NCBI RefSeq assembly: GCF_027891095.1
Contig: NZ_JAQIIO010000006.1
Coordinates: 62,001 to 126,000 of the forward strand
From: Aliiroseovarius salicola
GTDB taxonomy: Bacteria > Pseudomonadota > Alphaproteobacteria > Rhodobacterales > Rhodobacteraceae
Length of the DNA stretch: 64,000 nt
Direction: 5' to 3'
Shown here: piece after piece, positions 53,695 through 62,885 of the stretch
How positions within the stretch are numbered: position 1 is the stretch's first letter
How the letters are laid out: each line of letters starts with the position of its first letter
Program-made: the position numbers and the translations under genes
The notes under the pieces: generated by a model
What the model was told of the DNA's origin: nothing
Database searches by the model: none
Seen by the model: only the letters and a program-made list of their open reading frames with translations

Positions 53695-55218
53695 TCAGCC
53701 CACCGAGCCTTCCAGAGAAATCGCTACAAGCTGTTGCGCTTCCATGGCAAATTCCATCGGCAGGGCTTGAAGAACTTCCTTGGCGAACCCGTTCACAATC
53801 AGCGCCACGGCCTCTTCCTCGTCCATACCGCGTTGACGGCAATAGAACATTTGTTCCTCATCTACCTTAGAAGTGGTTGCCTCATGCTCGACACGTGACG
53901 AGTTGTTCTTGACCTCAATGTAAGGCACCGTATGTGCCCCGCACTGATCCCCGATCAGAAGGCTGTCACATTGTGTGTAGTTGCGCGAGTTCTTCGCTTT
54001 CGGGTGCATCGACACCAGACCACGATAGGTGTTCTGTGCCTTGCCCGCCGAGATGCCCTTGGACACGATGCGCGATTTGCTGTCACGGCCAAGGTGAACC
54101 ATCTTCGTACCGGTATCGGCCTGCTGATAGTTGTTGGTGATCGCAATCGAATAGAACTCGCCCTGGCTTTCGGCCCCACGCAGGATGCAGGACGGATATT
54201 TCCAGGTCACGGCGGAACCGGTTTCCACCTGGGTCCACATCACTTTTGACCGATCACCACGGCAATCGGCGCGTTTGGTCACGAAGTTATAGATACCGCC
54301 CTTGCCCTCTTCATCACCGGGGAACCAGTTCTGAACGGTCGAGTATTTTACTTCGGCGTCTTCTTCGATAATGATTTCCACCACTGCGGCGTGCAGCTGT
54401 GCGGTGTCGCGTTGCGGCGCGGTGCAGCCTTCGAGGTAGCTTACGTACGAGCCTTTGTCGGCGATGATCAGCGTGCGTTCAAATTGGCCGGTGTTTTCCG
54501 CGTTGATGCGGAAATAGGTCGACAATTCCATCGGGCAGCGGGTGTTCGGTGGGATGTAGACAAAGGACCCGTCCGAGAACACCGCCGAGTTCAGCGTTGC
54601 ATAGTAGTTGTCGGTGACGGGCACCACGGTTCCGAGGTACTTCTTAACCAGTTCGGGATGTTCGCGGATCGCTTCTGAGATCGAGCAGAAAATCACGCCG
54701 GCTTTCTTCAGTTCAGCTTGGAAGGTCGTGCCAACCGAGACGGAGTCAAACACCGCATCCACAGCCACTTTGCGGCCCTCGGCGGGCATATCCTCGGCCC
54801 CCTCAACACCAGCCAGGATCATCTGTTCTTTCAGAGGAATGCCAAGTTTTTGATAGGTTTCCAGCAGCTTGGGATCAACGTCCTCCAGCGATTTGGGTTT
54901 TTCTTCCATCGATTTCGGACGGGCATAGTAATACTGATCCTGAAAATCGATTTCCGGGTAGTTCAACAGAGCCCAGCTGGGTTCATCCATTTTTTCCCAA
55001 CGCTGAAACGCGGCAAGGCGCCATTCGGTCATCCATTCCGGTTCGTCGTTCTTGTCAGAAATCAGGCGCACGATATCGGGGTTTACGCCCTTCGGAGCGT
55101 ATTCCATCTCAATCTCGGTTTCCCAACCGTATTTGTATTTTCCGGCAAGCGATTTCACCGCCTCAACGGTTTCTTCCTCTACGCCATCCTTGACGTTCAG
55201 TTCATCCAAACCGGCCAT
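53695..55218 (-). CDS. sufB: Fe-S assembly protein SufB
   Basis: Scaffold component where Fe-S clusters form, 507 residues. Conserved blocks are [40 protein letters not shown] and the C-terminal [20 protein letters not shown] with the Cys used for sulfur transfer and the conserved His. It follows the cysteine desulfurase gene by 18 bp. Confidence 0.97.
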   Translation of the reverse strand: MAGLDELNVKDGVEEETVEAVKSLAGKYKYGWETEIEMEYAPKGVNPDIVRLISDKNDEPEWMTEWRLAAFQRWEKMDEPSWALLNYPEIDFQDQYYYARPKSMEEKPKSLEDVDPKLLETYQKLGIPLKEQMILAGVEGAEDMPAEGRKVAVDAVFDSVSVGTTFQAELKKAGVIFCSISEAIREHPELVKKYLGTVVPVTDNYYATLNSAVFSDGSFVYIPPNTRCPMELSTYFRINAENTGQFERTLIIADKGSYVSYLEGCTAPQRDTAQLHAAVVEIIIEEDAEVKYSTVQNWFPGDEEGKGGIYNFVTKRADCRGDRSKVMWTQVETGSAVTWKYPSCILRGAESQGEFYSIAITNNYQQADTGTKMVHLGRDSKSRIVSKGISAGKAQNTYRGLVSMHPKAKNSRNYTQCDSLLIGDQCGAHTVPYIEVKNNSSRVEHEATTSKVDEEQMFYCRQRGMDEEEAVALIVNGFAKEVLQALPMEFAMEAQQLVAISLEGSVG

Positions 55219-55236
55219 CTCACCCTTTCAATCCGC

Positions 55237-56280
55237 TCACCCGTTGCGGGCGCGAAATTTTCCATATTCCCGACCCCAGGCATTGGCAAACGCCAGGATC
55301 TCTTCCTCACTCGTTTCGGGGCCAAGCGACACGCGTATTGCGCACCCCGCAAGCCCCTCTTCATAGCCCATCGCCTTCAACACAGCGCTGGATTTAACCT
55401 TCCCCGAGGAACAGGCAGAGCCTGCCGAAATGGCAAAGCCTGCCAGATCCATCACCATCACCTGCGTCTCACCTTTCCAGCCCGGAGTGATGAAACAGGA
55501 GGTGTTAGGAAGCCTGTTCGCGTCTTTCCCGACAAAAATAGTATCTTTTGCCGATTCCGCAATGGTATTTTCTAGAATCTTTCTAAGTTCTGCGACACGC
55601 TCGCAAACGCCGGATTCAATATCTTTCTGCGCAGCTCTAGCGGCCGCAGCAAATCCCGCAATGCCGATAATGTTCTCGGTTCCGGAACGGCGGCCCATCT
55701 CTTGACCACCCCCTTTGATCTGAGCCGCCACATCAGTGCCACGCTTGACGATCAATGCGCCAATTCCTTTGGGGCCACCCAGTTTATGAGCAGAAACGAT
55801 TGCCATATCTGCCCCGCACCAGTTGAACGCAAATGGAATTTTTCCGAAGGCCTGTGTCGCATCGGTTAGCCGCAGACCGTCCGGCAGGGTCTGGATAATC
55901 CCGGTTTCTGAATTTGCCAGTTGCAGTGCAGAATGCGACGGGTCAGGAACGGTCACCTTGCCATTTGCATCAACCACCAGATCCTCAGCGCACCATGATC
56001 TTACGGCATCATGTTCCACGCCCGAACAGTGTATCCCCCGCCCGTTCAAAGCCAGAGCCGCAGCCTCGGTAGCAGACGAGGTGAAAATAATGTCGGCCCC
56101 TTCCGCCCCCAAACAGGACGCCAGATCCTTGCGGGCGCGTTCCATTAACCCTTTTGTAGCGCGCCCTTCAGCGTGAACGGAAGACGGATTTCCCACAAGA
56201 CCCATCGCACGGATCATTGCCTCACGTGCTTCAGGGCGCAGAGGAGTCGTCGCGTTCCAATCCAAGTATGCACGTTTCAT
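55237..56280 (-). CDS. Cysteine desulfurase, IscS/NifS type
   Basis: PLP-dependent desulfurase of 347 residues, shorter than E. coli IscS (404). The N-terminal YLDWNATTPLRPEA, the PLP Lys in VSAHKLGGPKGIGAL and the active-site Cys in SAGSACSSGKVK are all present. The ATG at 56280 has GAGA upstream. It lies between iscR and sufB, as usual in Rhodobacterales, and duplicates the sulfur-donor role of sufS at the other end of the operon. Confidence 0.93.
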   Translation of the reverse strand: MKRAYLDWNATTPLRPEAREAMIRAMGLVGNPSSVHAEGRATKGLMERARKDLASCLGAEGADIIFTSSATEAAALALNGRGIHCSGVEHDAVRSWCAEDLVVDANGKVTVPDPSHSALQLANSETGIIQTLPDGLRLTDATQAFGKIPFAFNWCGADMAIVSAHKLGGPKGIGALIVKRGTDVAAQIKGGGQEMGRRSGTENIIGIAGFAAAARAAQKDIESGVCERVAELRKILENTIAESAKDTIFVGKDANRLPNTSCFITPGWKGETQVMVMDLAGFAISAGSACSSGKVKSSAVLKAMGYEEGLAGCAIRVSLGPETSEEEILAFANAWGREYGKFRARNG

Positions 56281-56340
56281 GACGTTCTCTTTCATAGAGG
56301 TCTTTAATGTCCGTCTGTCCCGGTTTCAGATAATCGGGGC

Positions 56341-56802
56341 TTAATCTTCATCCACAACTGAGAACAAAGTTGGGACGGCCGGACATGGGGTCAGCTCGTT
56401 TTTCACAACATCCGACAGGCGGGTTTGGTGCAGGAACACGTAAACATGTGCTGACAACCCTTCCCACAGCCTGTTGGTCATCGATTGGGCGCGGGATCCT
56501 GATTGAGCGCCGGAGGCACCTGCCCCCTTATGCATCGCCGACACGGTTTCATCGACGGCAGACAGAATTTCGGAGACACGAATTTCGCTGGCAGATCGAG
56601 CAAGCCGGTAGCCGCCGCCGGGTCCACGGACACTTTCAACAAGCTCGGCCCGACGCAGTTTTACAAAGAGCTGTTCCAGATACGGGAGTGAGATATCTTG
56701 CCGCTTTGACAGATCGGTCAGCGACAAGAGCTCTCCTTCTGGCATCATAGCCAGATCAGCCAATGCCACCATTGCGTATCGCCCTTTGGTCGAGAGTTTC
56801 AT
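56341..56802 (-). CDS. iscR: Rrf2 family regulator IscR, single-cysteine type
   Basis: Winged-helix regulator of 153 residues at the head of the SUF operon. The N-terminus MKLSTKGRYAMVALADLA and the DNA-reading VRGPGGGYRLAR are typical. The three Cys that ligate the [2Fe-2S] cluster in E. coli IscR are absent: the loop at 92-106 is Gly/Ala/Ser (GAGASGAQSGSRAQS). The only Cys is Cys140 near the C-terminus. A single-Cys IscR is known from Rhodobacter sphaeroides, so this is the Rhodobacterales type. It likely represses the operon when iron and Fe-S are sufficient. Confidence 0.93.
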   Translation of the reverse strand: MKLSTKGRYAMVALADLAMMPEGELLSLTDLSKRQDISLPYLEQLFVKLRRAELVESVRGPGGGYRLARSASEIRVSEILSAVDETVSAMHKGAGASGAQSGSRAQSMTNRLWEGLSAHVYVFLHQTRLSDVVKNELTPCPAVPTLFSVVDED

Positions 56803-56977
56803 CCCTGCCCCCGTCAATTGGTGCCAAAAACATTGACCTTGCCCGCATGGACCACTAGGTCACTAAAGACGTGCATGCTCAGGGAATTGCGCCCAAAGTA
56901 TGCCCACACCGTATTATGGCGCTTACCAAGACCCGTCAAGAATAGCCGGGGGTGAGCGGACAGGAGAGAGCAAAAGA

Positions 56978-57631
56978 ATGCCCGAAGTGATTTTTCCCGG
57001 CCCCGAAGGCCGGCTAGAAGGCCGCTATCACCCACAAAAAGAAAAAGACGCCCCAATTGCCATCGTGCTGCATCCGCACCCGCAATTCGGCGGAACGATG
57101 AATAACAAAGTGGTCTATAACCTGCATTATGCCTTCCACAAAATGGGCTTCAACGTGCTGCGCTTTAACTTCCGTGGAGTTGGGCGGTCACAAGGTGAAT
57201 ATGATCAGGGTGTGGGCGAGTTGTCGGATGCGGCGTCGGCGCTGGATTACCTGCAATCGATGAACCCTAATGCAAAACATTGTTGGGTCGCAGGATTCTC
57301 GTTCGGTGCCTGGATCGGAATGCAACTTTTGATGCGCCGCCCGGAAATCACTGGTTTTATCTCGGTCTCGCCACCGGCAAACATGTATGACTTCAGCTTT
57401 CTGGCGCCCTGCCCCAGTTCTGGCTTGATCATTAACGGAACCAATGACCGTGTCGCCCCTCCTGCGGATACACATACGCTGGTAGACAAGCTGCACGAGC
57501 AAAAAGGGATCACAATCACGCATACTGAAATCGAGGGGTCCGGCCACTTCTTCGAAGAGCCGCATATGGACACAATGATTAATTGCGTCGATGAATATGT
57601 GCGCCGTCGCCTGACCGAGAACACTCGGTAA
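56978..57631 (+). CDS. Alpha/beta hydrolase
   Basis: Single-domain hydrolase of 217 residues. The oxyanion loop VLHPHPQFGGTMNN is near residue 32, the nucleophile Ser lies in VAGFSFGAW near 106, the acid in IINGTNDRVAPP and the His in EGSGHFFEE near 195. The start ATG at 56978 has AGGAGAG. It is divergent from iscR. The substrate is unknown; related short enzymes have been called serine esterases or dienelactone-hydrolase-like. Confidence 0.85.
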   Translation: MPEVIFPGPEGRLEGRYHPQKEKDAPIAIVLHPHPQFGGTMNNKVVYNLHYAFHKMGFNVLRFNFRGVGRSQGEYDQGVGELSDAASALDYLQSMNPNAKHCWVAGFSFGAWIGMQLLMRRPEITGFISVSPPANMYDFSFLAPCPSSGLIINGTNDRVAPPADTHTLVDKLHEQKGITITHTEIEGSGHFFEEPHMDTMINCVDEYVRRRLTENTR

Positions 57632-57652
57632 CATACGCAAAGGGTCAATCAC

Positions 57653-57886
57653 ATGGATTTTCTCGAACAGGTTGCAGACGGACTGGCACAAGAAGTTCTA
57701 AAGGTTGTCGACGCCACAGGCGATGAAGATGTGATCACGCGGATCAAGAAAGAGGTCGGTACCTCCTCCACAACCTTGGAAGAGGCTTTCATGACGGCCA
57801 TCCGTGTCCGCCGAGCTGAAAAACGCGGGCGGGCACTGTTAAAAGAGATCGCAAAATCGGCAGCCACAAACGCGCCGATCACGTAG
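57653..57886 (+). CDS. Small hypothetical protein
   Basis: Protein of 77 residues, mostly helical, rich in charged residues (EVLKVVDATGDEDVITRIKKE). No family is recognised. It follows the hydrolase by 21 bp in the same direction, so it is probably co-transcribed, and it is closed by a terminator. Confidence 0.6.
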   Translation: MDFLEQVADGLAQEVLKVVDATGDEDVITRIKKEVGTSSTTLEEAFMTAIRVRRAEKRGRALLKEIAKSAATNAPIT

Positions 57887-57920
57887 ATCTGACAACACAC
57901 TGGAAAATTTATAATTATCT

Positions 57921-57953
57921 CCCCGCAAGCAACAATCTTGCGGGGATTTTTTT
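57921..57953 (+). terminator. Intrinsic terminator
   Basis: CCCCGCAAG (57921-57929) and CTTGCGGGG (57937-57945) form a 9-bp stem followed by ATTTTTTT. It ends the hydrolase-hypothetical transcript. Confidence 0.9.
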
Positions 57954-58265
57954 ACTGTTTCTATATTGCACTGATTCTCATTTTGAGCCTTCGAGGTGCA
58001 ATTCCAACGGCAAATGAGGCTGATTTTAACGTTACTCAAATCGGGCGAGGTCTTTTGCCTTTCAATTAATAGAAAAAATAAATCAAAAGATTTATTGATT
58101 AGCATCAATAGTGGCTGAAATTAATCTAATGATAGGCGTTTTCTGGGCAATTTTATGGCAAAATAAAGGCAGCGATTGATAGCTCGGTTTCTTGAATTTT
58201 GGTTTCAGGAACTTCTCCACTTAGATCGCTGAAATTTTAGTGAAACAACTTTTAAGGGGGAGAAC
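57954..58265. other. AT-rich promoter region of the Gly/Ser repeat protein
   Basis: No gene is present. This 312-base tract is far more AT-rich than its surroundings and holds an inverted repeat AATAAATC/GATTTATT (58077-58096, loop AAAA). AAGGGGGAG before 58266 is the ribosome-binding site of the next gene. The low GC could mean silencing or horizontal origin. Confidence 0.5.
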
Positions 58266-59096
58266 ATGCTTAGAGGTAAGACAACATTAGCCAGCTTGAT
58301 TACAGCTGGCGCAGTGGTATTGGGCTCTGCCCAGGCCAGTTCAGCAGCCGAATGTAACTATCGAACTGCACAAGAAACTCTGGATCCAGATGTGCTTTGC
58401 GCATGCGATGTGGTTACAACGCAGATGCTGCGTTATATCCAGCGCCACGATGAATTTCTGAATGTTCTTGAACGAACCAGCGCTCAGTGTCCGGCCTTTG
58501 CCGAAGCACTAAGTTCGCTACCTACGGCGACCATTCCTGGTCAAGCTGATGTAGATCGTCTCCGCGAAGATCGACAAGATCGCGGTCGTGGAGGTCGCAA
58601 TTCTGGCTCCACCGACAGCGGCTCCAGCGATGATGACCCTGCCGATGATACAACTAGTGGTTCGAGCGATGTCGGTAGTGGTACTGTCGATATTGGTGGT
58701 GGTAGCACCGGAGGCGGCAGCACTGGCGGGTCCAGCGGTGGCAGCACCGGCGGCAGCAGCACTGGCGGTTCCAGCGGTGGCAGCACCGGCGGCAGCAGCA
58801 CTGGCGGTTCCAGCGGTGGCAGCACCGGTGGCAGCAGCACTGGCGGTTCCAGCGGCGGTAGCACTGGTGGCAGCAGCACTGGCGGTTCCAGCGGCGGTAG
58901 CACCGGTGGCAGCAGCACTGGCGGTTCCAGCGGTGGTAGCACCGGCGGCGGCAGCACTGGTGGTGGCAGCAATGGCGGTGGCAAGCCTGACTGCACAGGT
59001 AACGGAAACTCGACCTGTACAGCCGGTGGCTCTGGCAGCTCAAATGGCCAGGGTAGTAGCGGTCAAGATGGCAACCAAGGCAAGAAGAACCGCTAA
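58266..59096 (+). CDS. Secreted protein with a Gly/Ser/Thr tandem-repeat tail
   Basis: Protein of 276 residues. A signal peptide (cleaved near SSA-AEC, residue 28) is followed by a folded part (about 29-100) with Cys30, a CAC pair near residue 49 and Cys77. A charged RQDRGRGGR stretch and a low-complexity part then lead to a repeat of 13 residues (GGSTGGSSTGGSS) present in five near-perfect copies and one imperfect copy (58737-58970). The C-terminus has two more Cys and ends in NQGKKNR. No family is recognised. It looks like an exported protein with a long flexible tail. Confidence 0.8.
   Translation: MLRGKTTLASLITAGAVVLGSAQASSAAECNYRTAQETLDPDVLCACDVVTTQMLRYIQRHDEFLNVLERTSAQCPAFAEALSSLPTATIPGQADVDRLREDRQDRGRGGRNSGSTDSGSSDDDPADDTTSGSSDVGSGTVDIGGGSTGGGSTGGSSGGSTGGSSTGGSSGGSTGGSSTGGSSGGSTGGSSTGGSSGGSTGGSSTGGSSGGSTGGSSTGGSSGGSTGGGSTGGGSNGGGKPDCTGNGNSTCTAGGSGSSNGQGSSGQDGNQGKKNR
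58737..58970 (+). repeat. 39-bp tandem repeat within the Gly/Ser exoprotein
   Basis: Six adjacent units of 39 bp; the first five start at 58737, 58776, 58815, 58854 and 58893 and differ only at a few third positions, while the sixth (58932-58970) is more changed. A 39-bp period keeps the reading frame, so copy number can vary by slippage or recombination without frameshift. Confidence 0.95.
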
Positions 59097-59140
59097 TAGT
59101 ATCCGGACGGATATTGGCCATTTTGCTGTAAGTAATGAAA

Positions 59141-59176
59141 AACGGGCGCACTTGATGAGTGCGCCCGTTCTCTTTT
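59141..59176. terminator. Bidirectional terminator between convergent genes
   Basis: AACGGGCGCACT (59141-59152) and AGTGCGCCCGTT (59158-59169) form a 12-bp stem with loop TGATG, followed by CTCTTTT on the + strand and TTTTCATTACTT on the other. Confidence 0.85.
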
Positions 59177-59193
59177 GTCGAATTGGTGGTCTG

Positions 59194-59808
59194 TTATCCG
59201 CCTGAGAATACATTTACCCAGTGAGCTGGATTATTTGGGTCCTGCATCCGAAGGAACAAATAGCGTGTATCCTTCCATGTTTTGATCCTATTGGTCACAT
59301 TATCCAAAATTAGATCACCCTGCGCAGAGCGATACACCAAAACCGCATGCGAGTTTCGCTTCCGATCGAGAACAGTTGCAATCAACAATCGTTGTGGGGA
59401 AATCCCCCGGCCGATCAGAGCGTGTTTTTTAGCCAGAACGTAATCTTCACAATCTCCACCTCGCCTTGTCGGCATGGCCCATCGTTCTTTTACACCATAC
59501 TGCCGACTGTCTTCGATGGGTTTTGTCGTCCTGTTAACATATGAATTGATTTTCGACACAAGCTGCATTTCTCCGGGAATTGCAGCCTGTTTCCGCGACG
59601 ATGAACACGCCCATTGATAGGTCTTGCAAAGCGCACGCGCACCGGGTGGCGCCGAGACCTGTCCTTTATTTGGAACGAAATAGCTCCCTGCCGCGTATGC
59701 TGTGCCTGAGCTCAGTAAAGTAGAGGCTCCTGCAATGACGATGGTCGCAGCTCTAAGCGCACTGATTGCGCCCTTTTTGCCCTTCGGCATCTCATTCTGT
59801 TTCATCAC
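59194..59808 (-). CDS. Transglutaminase-like cysteine proteinase (BTLCP family)
   Basis: Periplasmic protein of 204 residues with an N-terminal signal or anchor segment (ALRAATIVIAGASTLLSSGTAYA). The catalytic triad is intact: Cys in RRGGDCEDYVLAKK near residue 119, His in RNSHAVLVY near 154 and Asp in GDLILDNVTNR near 168. BTLCP proteases of the LapG type cut adhesins or other periplasmic proteins, but no LapD-like partner is adjacent. It is convergent with the Gly/Ser repeat protein, a possible secreted substrate, but this is speculation. Confidence 0.88.
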   Translation of the reverse strand: MMKQNEMPKGKKGAISALRAATIVIAGASTLLSSGTAYAAGSYFVPNKGQVSAPPGARALCKTYQWACSSSRKQAAIPGEMQLVSKINSYVNRTTKPIEDSRQYGVKERWAMPTRRGGDCEDYVLAKKHALIGRGISPQRLLIATVLDRKRNSHAVLVYRSAQGDLILDNVTNRIKTWKDTRYLFLRMQDPNNPAHWVNVFSGG

Positions 59809-60028
59809 ATCCTGCTCCTAGCCTTGCACCTCATATTCAAATGACTTCGCTGACAAAGAGATTTCGTCTTGTCGAATACACTTCGCCAAGAGTTAAGATG
59901 GAGTATAAATTTGACCAAAGATGGGCCTGTATGCGGTTTCATTGCCGCATTTTCTTGACTCAAGCTACTGTCGTGTTTTTTGAGCGCGGAAAACCGCCGA
60001 TCTCCTTATTTTACTGGAGATTTGCAAT

Positions 60029-61507
60029 TCACAGTTTGTAGATCGCTGAGAATTTGTCCTCGAGGTAATCTAAAAGCGGTTCCACAGTAATTGGCATTCC
60101 AGTGGCATGTTCGATTGTCTCTTCAGGTTCTCGTAACCCTCCGAATGACTGCAATTTGTCGCGCAGCCATCCGGTCGCATGGGTCGCCTTCCCCGCAGCG
60201 AGCTTCTCATCCAGTTTAGGTAAATCCGTCCTCATCGCCTCGTAAAGGCAACCGGCATAGATATTGCCCAATGAGTAGGTTGGGAAATATCCAAACAATC
60301 CGACTGACCAGTGCACATCCTGCAATACGCCATTTGAGGCCCTATCCACTTCGTACCCGAAATCTGCAAGGAAACGTGCATTCCAAGCATCTTCCAGATC
60401 CACCACCTCAAGTTGCCCACCGATCAAACGGCGTTCAAGATCAAATCTCAGCATGACATGCAGGTTGTATTGTGCCTCATCTGCTTCAGTCCGAATAAAC
60501 CCTTTGTTGATCCGGTTTACAGTTCGATAAAATTCATCAGATGTGCTGGCTGGGGCTTTGCCAAATGTTTTTTCCATTTGTTCATAAAGGTAGCCACTAA
60601 ATGCCCGTGACCGTCCCAATTGATTTTCGTAAATCCGAGACTGGCTTTCATGCACCCCCATCGAAACGCCGGATCCCAAGGGCGTAAAAAGATGTGCATC
60701 GTCGATGTTCAGCTCATAACAGGCATGACCAACTTCGTGAATCGTGGAATAGATGCAATTGAAAGGATCGTTTGCGGCAGTGCGGGTTGTTATGCGTACA
60801 TCTTGCCCGGACCCTGATGAGAAAGGATGAACCGCTTTGTCCAACCGACCGTGATGAAAGTCATAACCGAATTTCTTCGCCAGCTTTCGGGCCAGTTTCA
60901 TTTGCTTTTTGGCTGAGTACGTCCCGCTCATTGGTTCGGGCTGATATGCGGATCCCAAAGCTGCGTCGCGCAGTGCCACAAGACGCGGTCGCATTGCATC
61001 AAAAAGGTGCTGGATGTCATCACCAGAGGTGCCCGGCTCATATTCTTCGAGCAGGGCATCATAGAGATCACCACCATCAGCAAGCGCTGCTGCGCGTTCT
61101 CGTTCAAGCCTTACGACCTCTTCAAGAACGGGCTGAAAGCTTTTGAAATCATTGTTTGAACGTGCTTCTGCCCAGTGAGACTGGGCTTTTGATGTAACGC
61201 GGGCTATTTCGGCGGCCAGCGCCTCTGGCACGCGAGAGAGCCGGGTGAAATCGCGACGGATGTGGCGCAGATTGGCTCGCTCAACGTCGTTCAATTCGCC
61301 CTCACTGATCGCAGAAAGCCACTCGCCAATGCGCGGATCTGTCTTGCGTTGATGCAGGATCTTTTCCAACGTTGCCATCTCTTCAGCACGCTGGTCTCCT
61401 GCGCCATCCGGCATTACGGTTTCCTGATCCCAGCCTTGACGGCCAGCAACCTCTCCTAAGGCCCTCGTATCGCGCTGGAAGGCCATCAATTCATTAAAAG
61501 ATGTCAT
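60029..61507 (-). CDS. Metallocarboxypeptidase, M32 family (TaqCP type)
   Basis: Cytoplasmic zinc carboxypeptidase of 492 residues, the usual M32 size. The zinc motif HEVGH lies in STIHEVGHACYELN near residue 240, followed by the third ligand Glu in GVHESQSRIYENQLGRS near 270. The further conserved NINKGFIRTEADEAQYNLHV near 335 is diagnostic. The preceding gene, ctaA, ends one base before it and is read in the same direction, so they form an operon. Confidence 0.93.
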   Translation of the reverse strand: MTSFNELMAFQRDTRALGEVAGRQGWDQETVMPDGAGDQRAEEMATLEKILHQRKTDPRIGEWLSAISEGELNDVERANLRHIRRDFTRLSRVPEALAAEIARVTSKAQSHWAEARSNNDFKSFQPVLEEVVRLERERAAALADGGDLYDALLEEYEPGTSGDDIQHLFDAMRPRLVALRDAALGSAYQPEPMSGTYSAKKQMKLARKLAKKFGYDFHHGRLDKAVHPFSSGSGQDVRITTRTAANDPFNCIYSTIHEVGHACYELNIDDAHLFTPLGSGVSMGVHESQSRIYENQLGRSRAFSGYLYEQMEKTFGKAPASTSDEFYRTVNRINKGFIRTEADEAQYNLHVMLRFDLERRLIGGQLEVVDLEDAWNARFLADFGYEVDRASNGVLQDVHWSVGLFGYFPTYSLGNIYAGCLYEAMRTDLPKLDEKLAAGKATHATGWLRDKLQSFGGLREPEETIEHATGMPITVEPLLDYLEDKFSAIYKL

Positions 61508-61508
61508 A

Positions 61509-62651
61509 TCAACCTCTTACAGATTGTTCTGTAGGATACCCCGAAAGAAAACGGGCGTTCAGAGCGAGGACAAAAACCAGAATTGCTCCGATCTGGTGGG
61601 TGATCGCGACATGCAGCGGGGCGGCCTGAAGCACGGTGGCAATACCCAAGACGGCCTGGGCCAATACCATGACCGTAACCAGTGAAAATGCCATGCGGGT
61701 ATTTGCATTAGGTGAGCGACGGGACGCGCGCCATATCACAATTGCGAAAATCACCAATACATAGCCCACCATCCGGTGCATGAATTGAACAAGCCCAGCG
61801 TTTTCAAAGAAATTCCGCCACATGGGCGATATGTCAAATGCGTCTGGCGGGAAAAACTGATCCCCCATCCAAGGCCAGTCAACAAAGCTGCGCCCGGCAT
61901 CAATCCCAGCGACAAGAGCTCCAAGAAGGATTTGCAGGAATGCCAAATGCAAGAGCCCGGTGGACATACCCCACAATTTGGTTTCCCGTGCGCGACGGGC
62001 AGTCATCATCGCGGCCGCATCGCGACCAAGTGACAATATATACCAGGTGATCAGGCCGAGAATGACAAAGGCCAATCCCAAGTGTGTGGCCAGTCGATAG
62101 GAGGCAACGTCTACCATGTCACCGGACAGGCCAGAAGAAACCATCCACCAGCCAATGAACCCCTGCAACCCTCCAAGCGCACCAAGACCAATCAGACGGC
62201 CGGTCCAGCCCGTGGGGATGGATTTTGTCAGTAACAACACCAAGAACCCGACCGCCCATACTAGACCAATGAAGCGACCCAGTTGGCGATGCCCCCACTC
62301 CCACCAATAGATTTCTTTGAATGCGGCCAGATCCATATGACTGTTTTGCAGCTTAAATTCTGGAATCTGTTGATATTTCTCGAATTCCACCAGCCATGCG
62401 GCCTCATTCAGCGGGGGAAGTGCGCCGGTGATCGGAGCCCATTCGGTAATGGAAAGGCCGGAGTCGGTAAGACGTGTCAGCCCGCCAACAACGACCATCG
62501 CAGCAACCAAAACAAACAGTATCGCCAACCAGATCCGCACCCATCGCCGATTGCCACCCCCGGCCCCACCGCGATTAATGCCGCCGGTTTTTGCGACCGG
62601 CTTTGCACCCTCTTCACTTACTTCTTCAAAGATGCTGCGGGGCTTGGACAT
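61509..62651 (-). CDS. ctaA: Heme A synthase (CtaA/COX15)
   Basis: Inner-membrane enzyme that oxidises the C8 methyl of heme O to make heme A for cytochrome oxidase; 380 residues with eight membrane helices in two four-helix repeats. The heme-binding His residues lie in WWEWGHRQLGRFIGL and HLGLAF in the first half and QFMHRMVGYVLVIF and VAITHQIGAILVF in the second half. GGLTRLTDSGLSITEW is the conserved loop of the family. The N-terminal 35 residues are cytoplasmic. Confidence 0.95.
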   Translation of the reverse strand: MSKPRSIFEEVSEEGAKPVAKTGGINRGGAGGGNRRWVRIWLAILFVLVAAMVVVGGLTRLTDSGLSITEWAPITGALPPLNEAAWLVEFEKYQQIPEFKLQNSHMDLAAFKEIYWWEWGHRQLGRFIGLVWAVGFLVLLLTKSIPTGWTGRLIGLGALGGLQGFIGWWMVSSGLSGDMVDVASYRLATHLGLAFVILGLITWYILSLGRDAAAMMTARRARETKLWGMSTGLLHLAFLQILLGALVAGIDAGRSFVDWPWMGDQFFPPDAFDISPMWRNFFENAGLVQFMHRMVGYVLVIFAIVIWRASRRSPNANTRMAFSLVTVMVLAQAVLGIATVLQAAPLHVAITHQIGAILVFVLALNARFLSGYPTEQSVRG

Positions 62652-62885
62652 GCTGGGCTACTCCTCTGGCTGGCCGCAAAATTTGCGCGAGTTTCCTTTA
62701 TGTAGGCGCGAAAGCCAAGAGCGAAAGCGCGCGTTTCGAGCGCTCTTGATCCACAAGACGAACTCAGATGAAAAACAGCCTAATTCACGCGTGAAATGGC
62801 CCCTTTTGGTTGCCCCTGCTAACCCCCCAATGATATAGAAGGTCAATCAAGATATTGTGTGAAACGCACCAGAACGGCGGACAAC

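Noticed and set aside
58737-58970. CRISPR array
   Set aside because: The repeats are contiguous 39-bp coding units with no unique spacers.
58541-58996. Long antisense frame rich in Pro and Leu
   Set aside because: It is the mirror of the Gly/Ser repeat in another frame; no start signal or family match.
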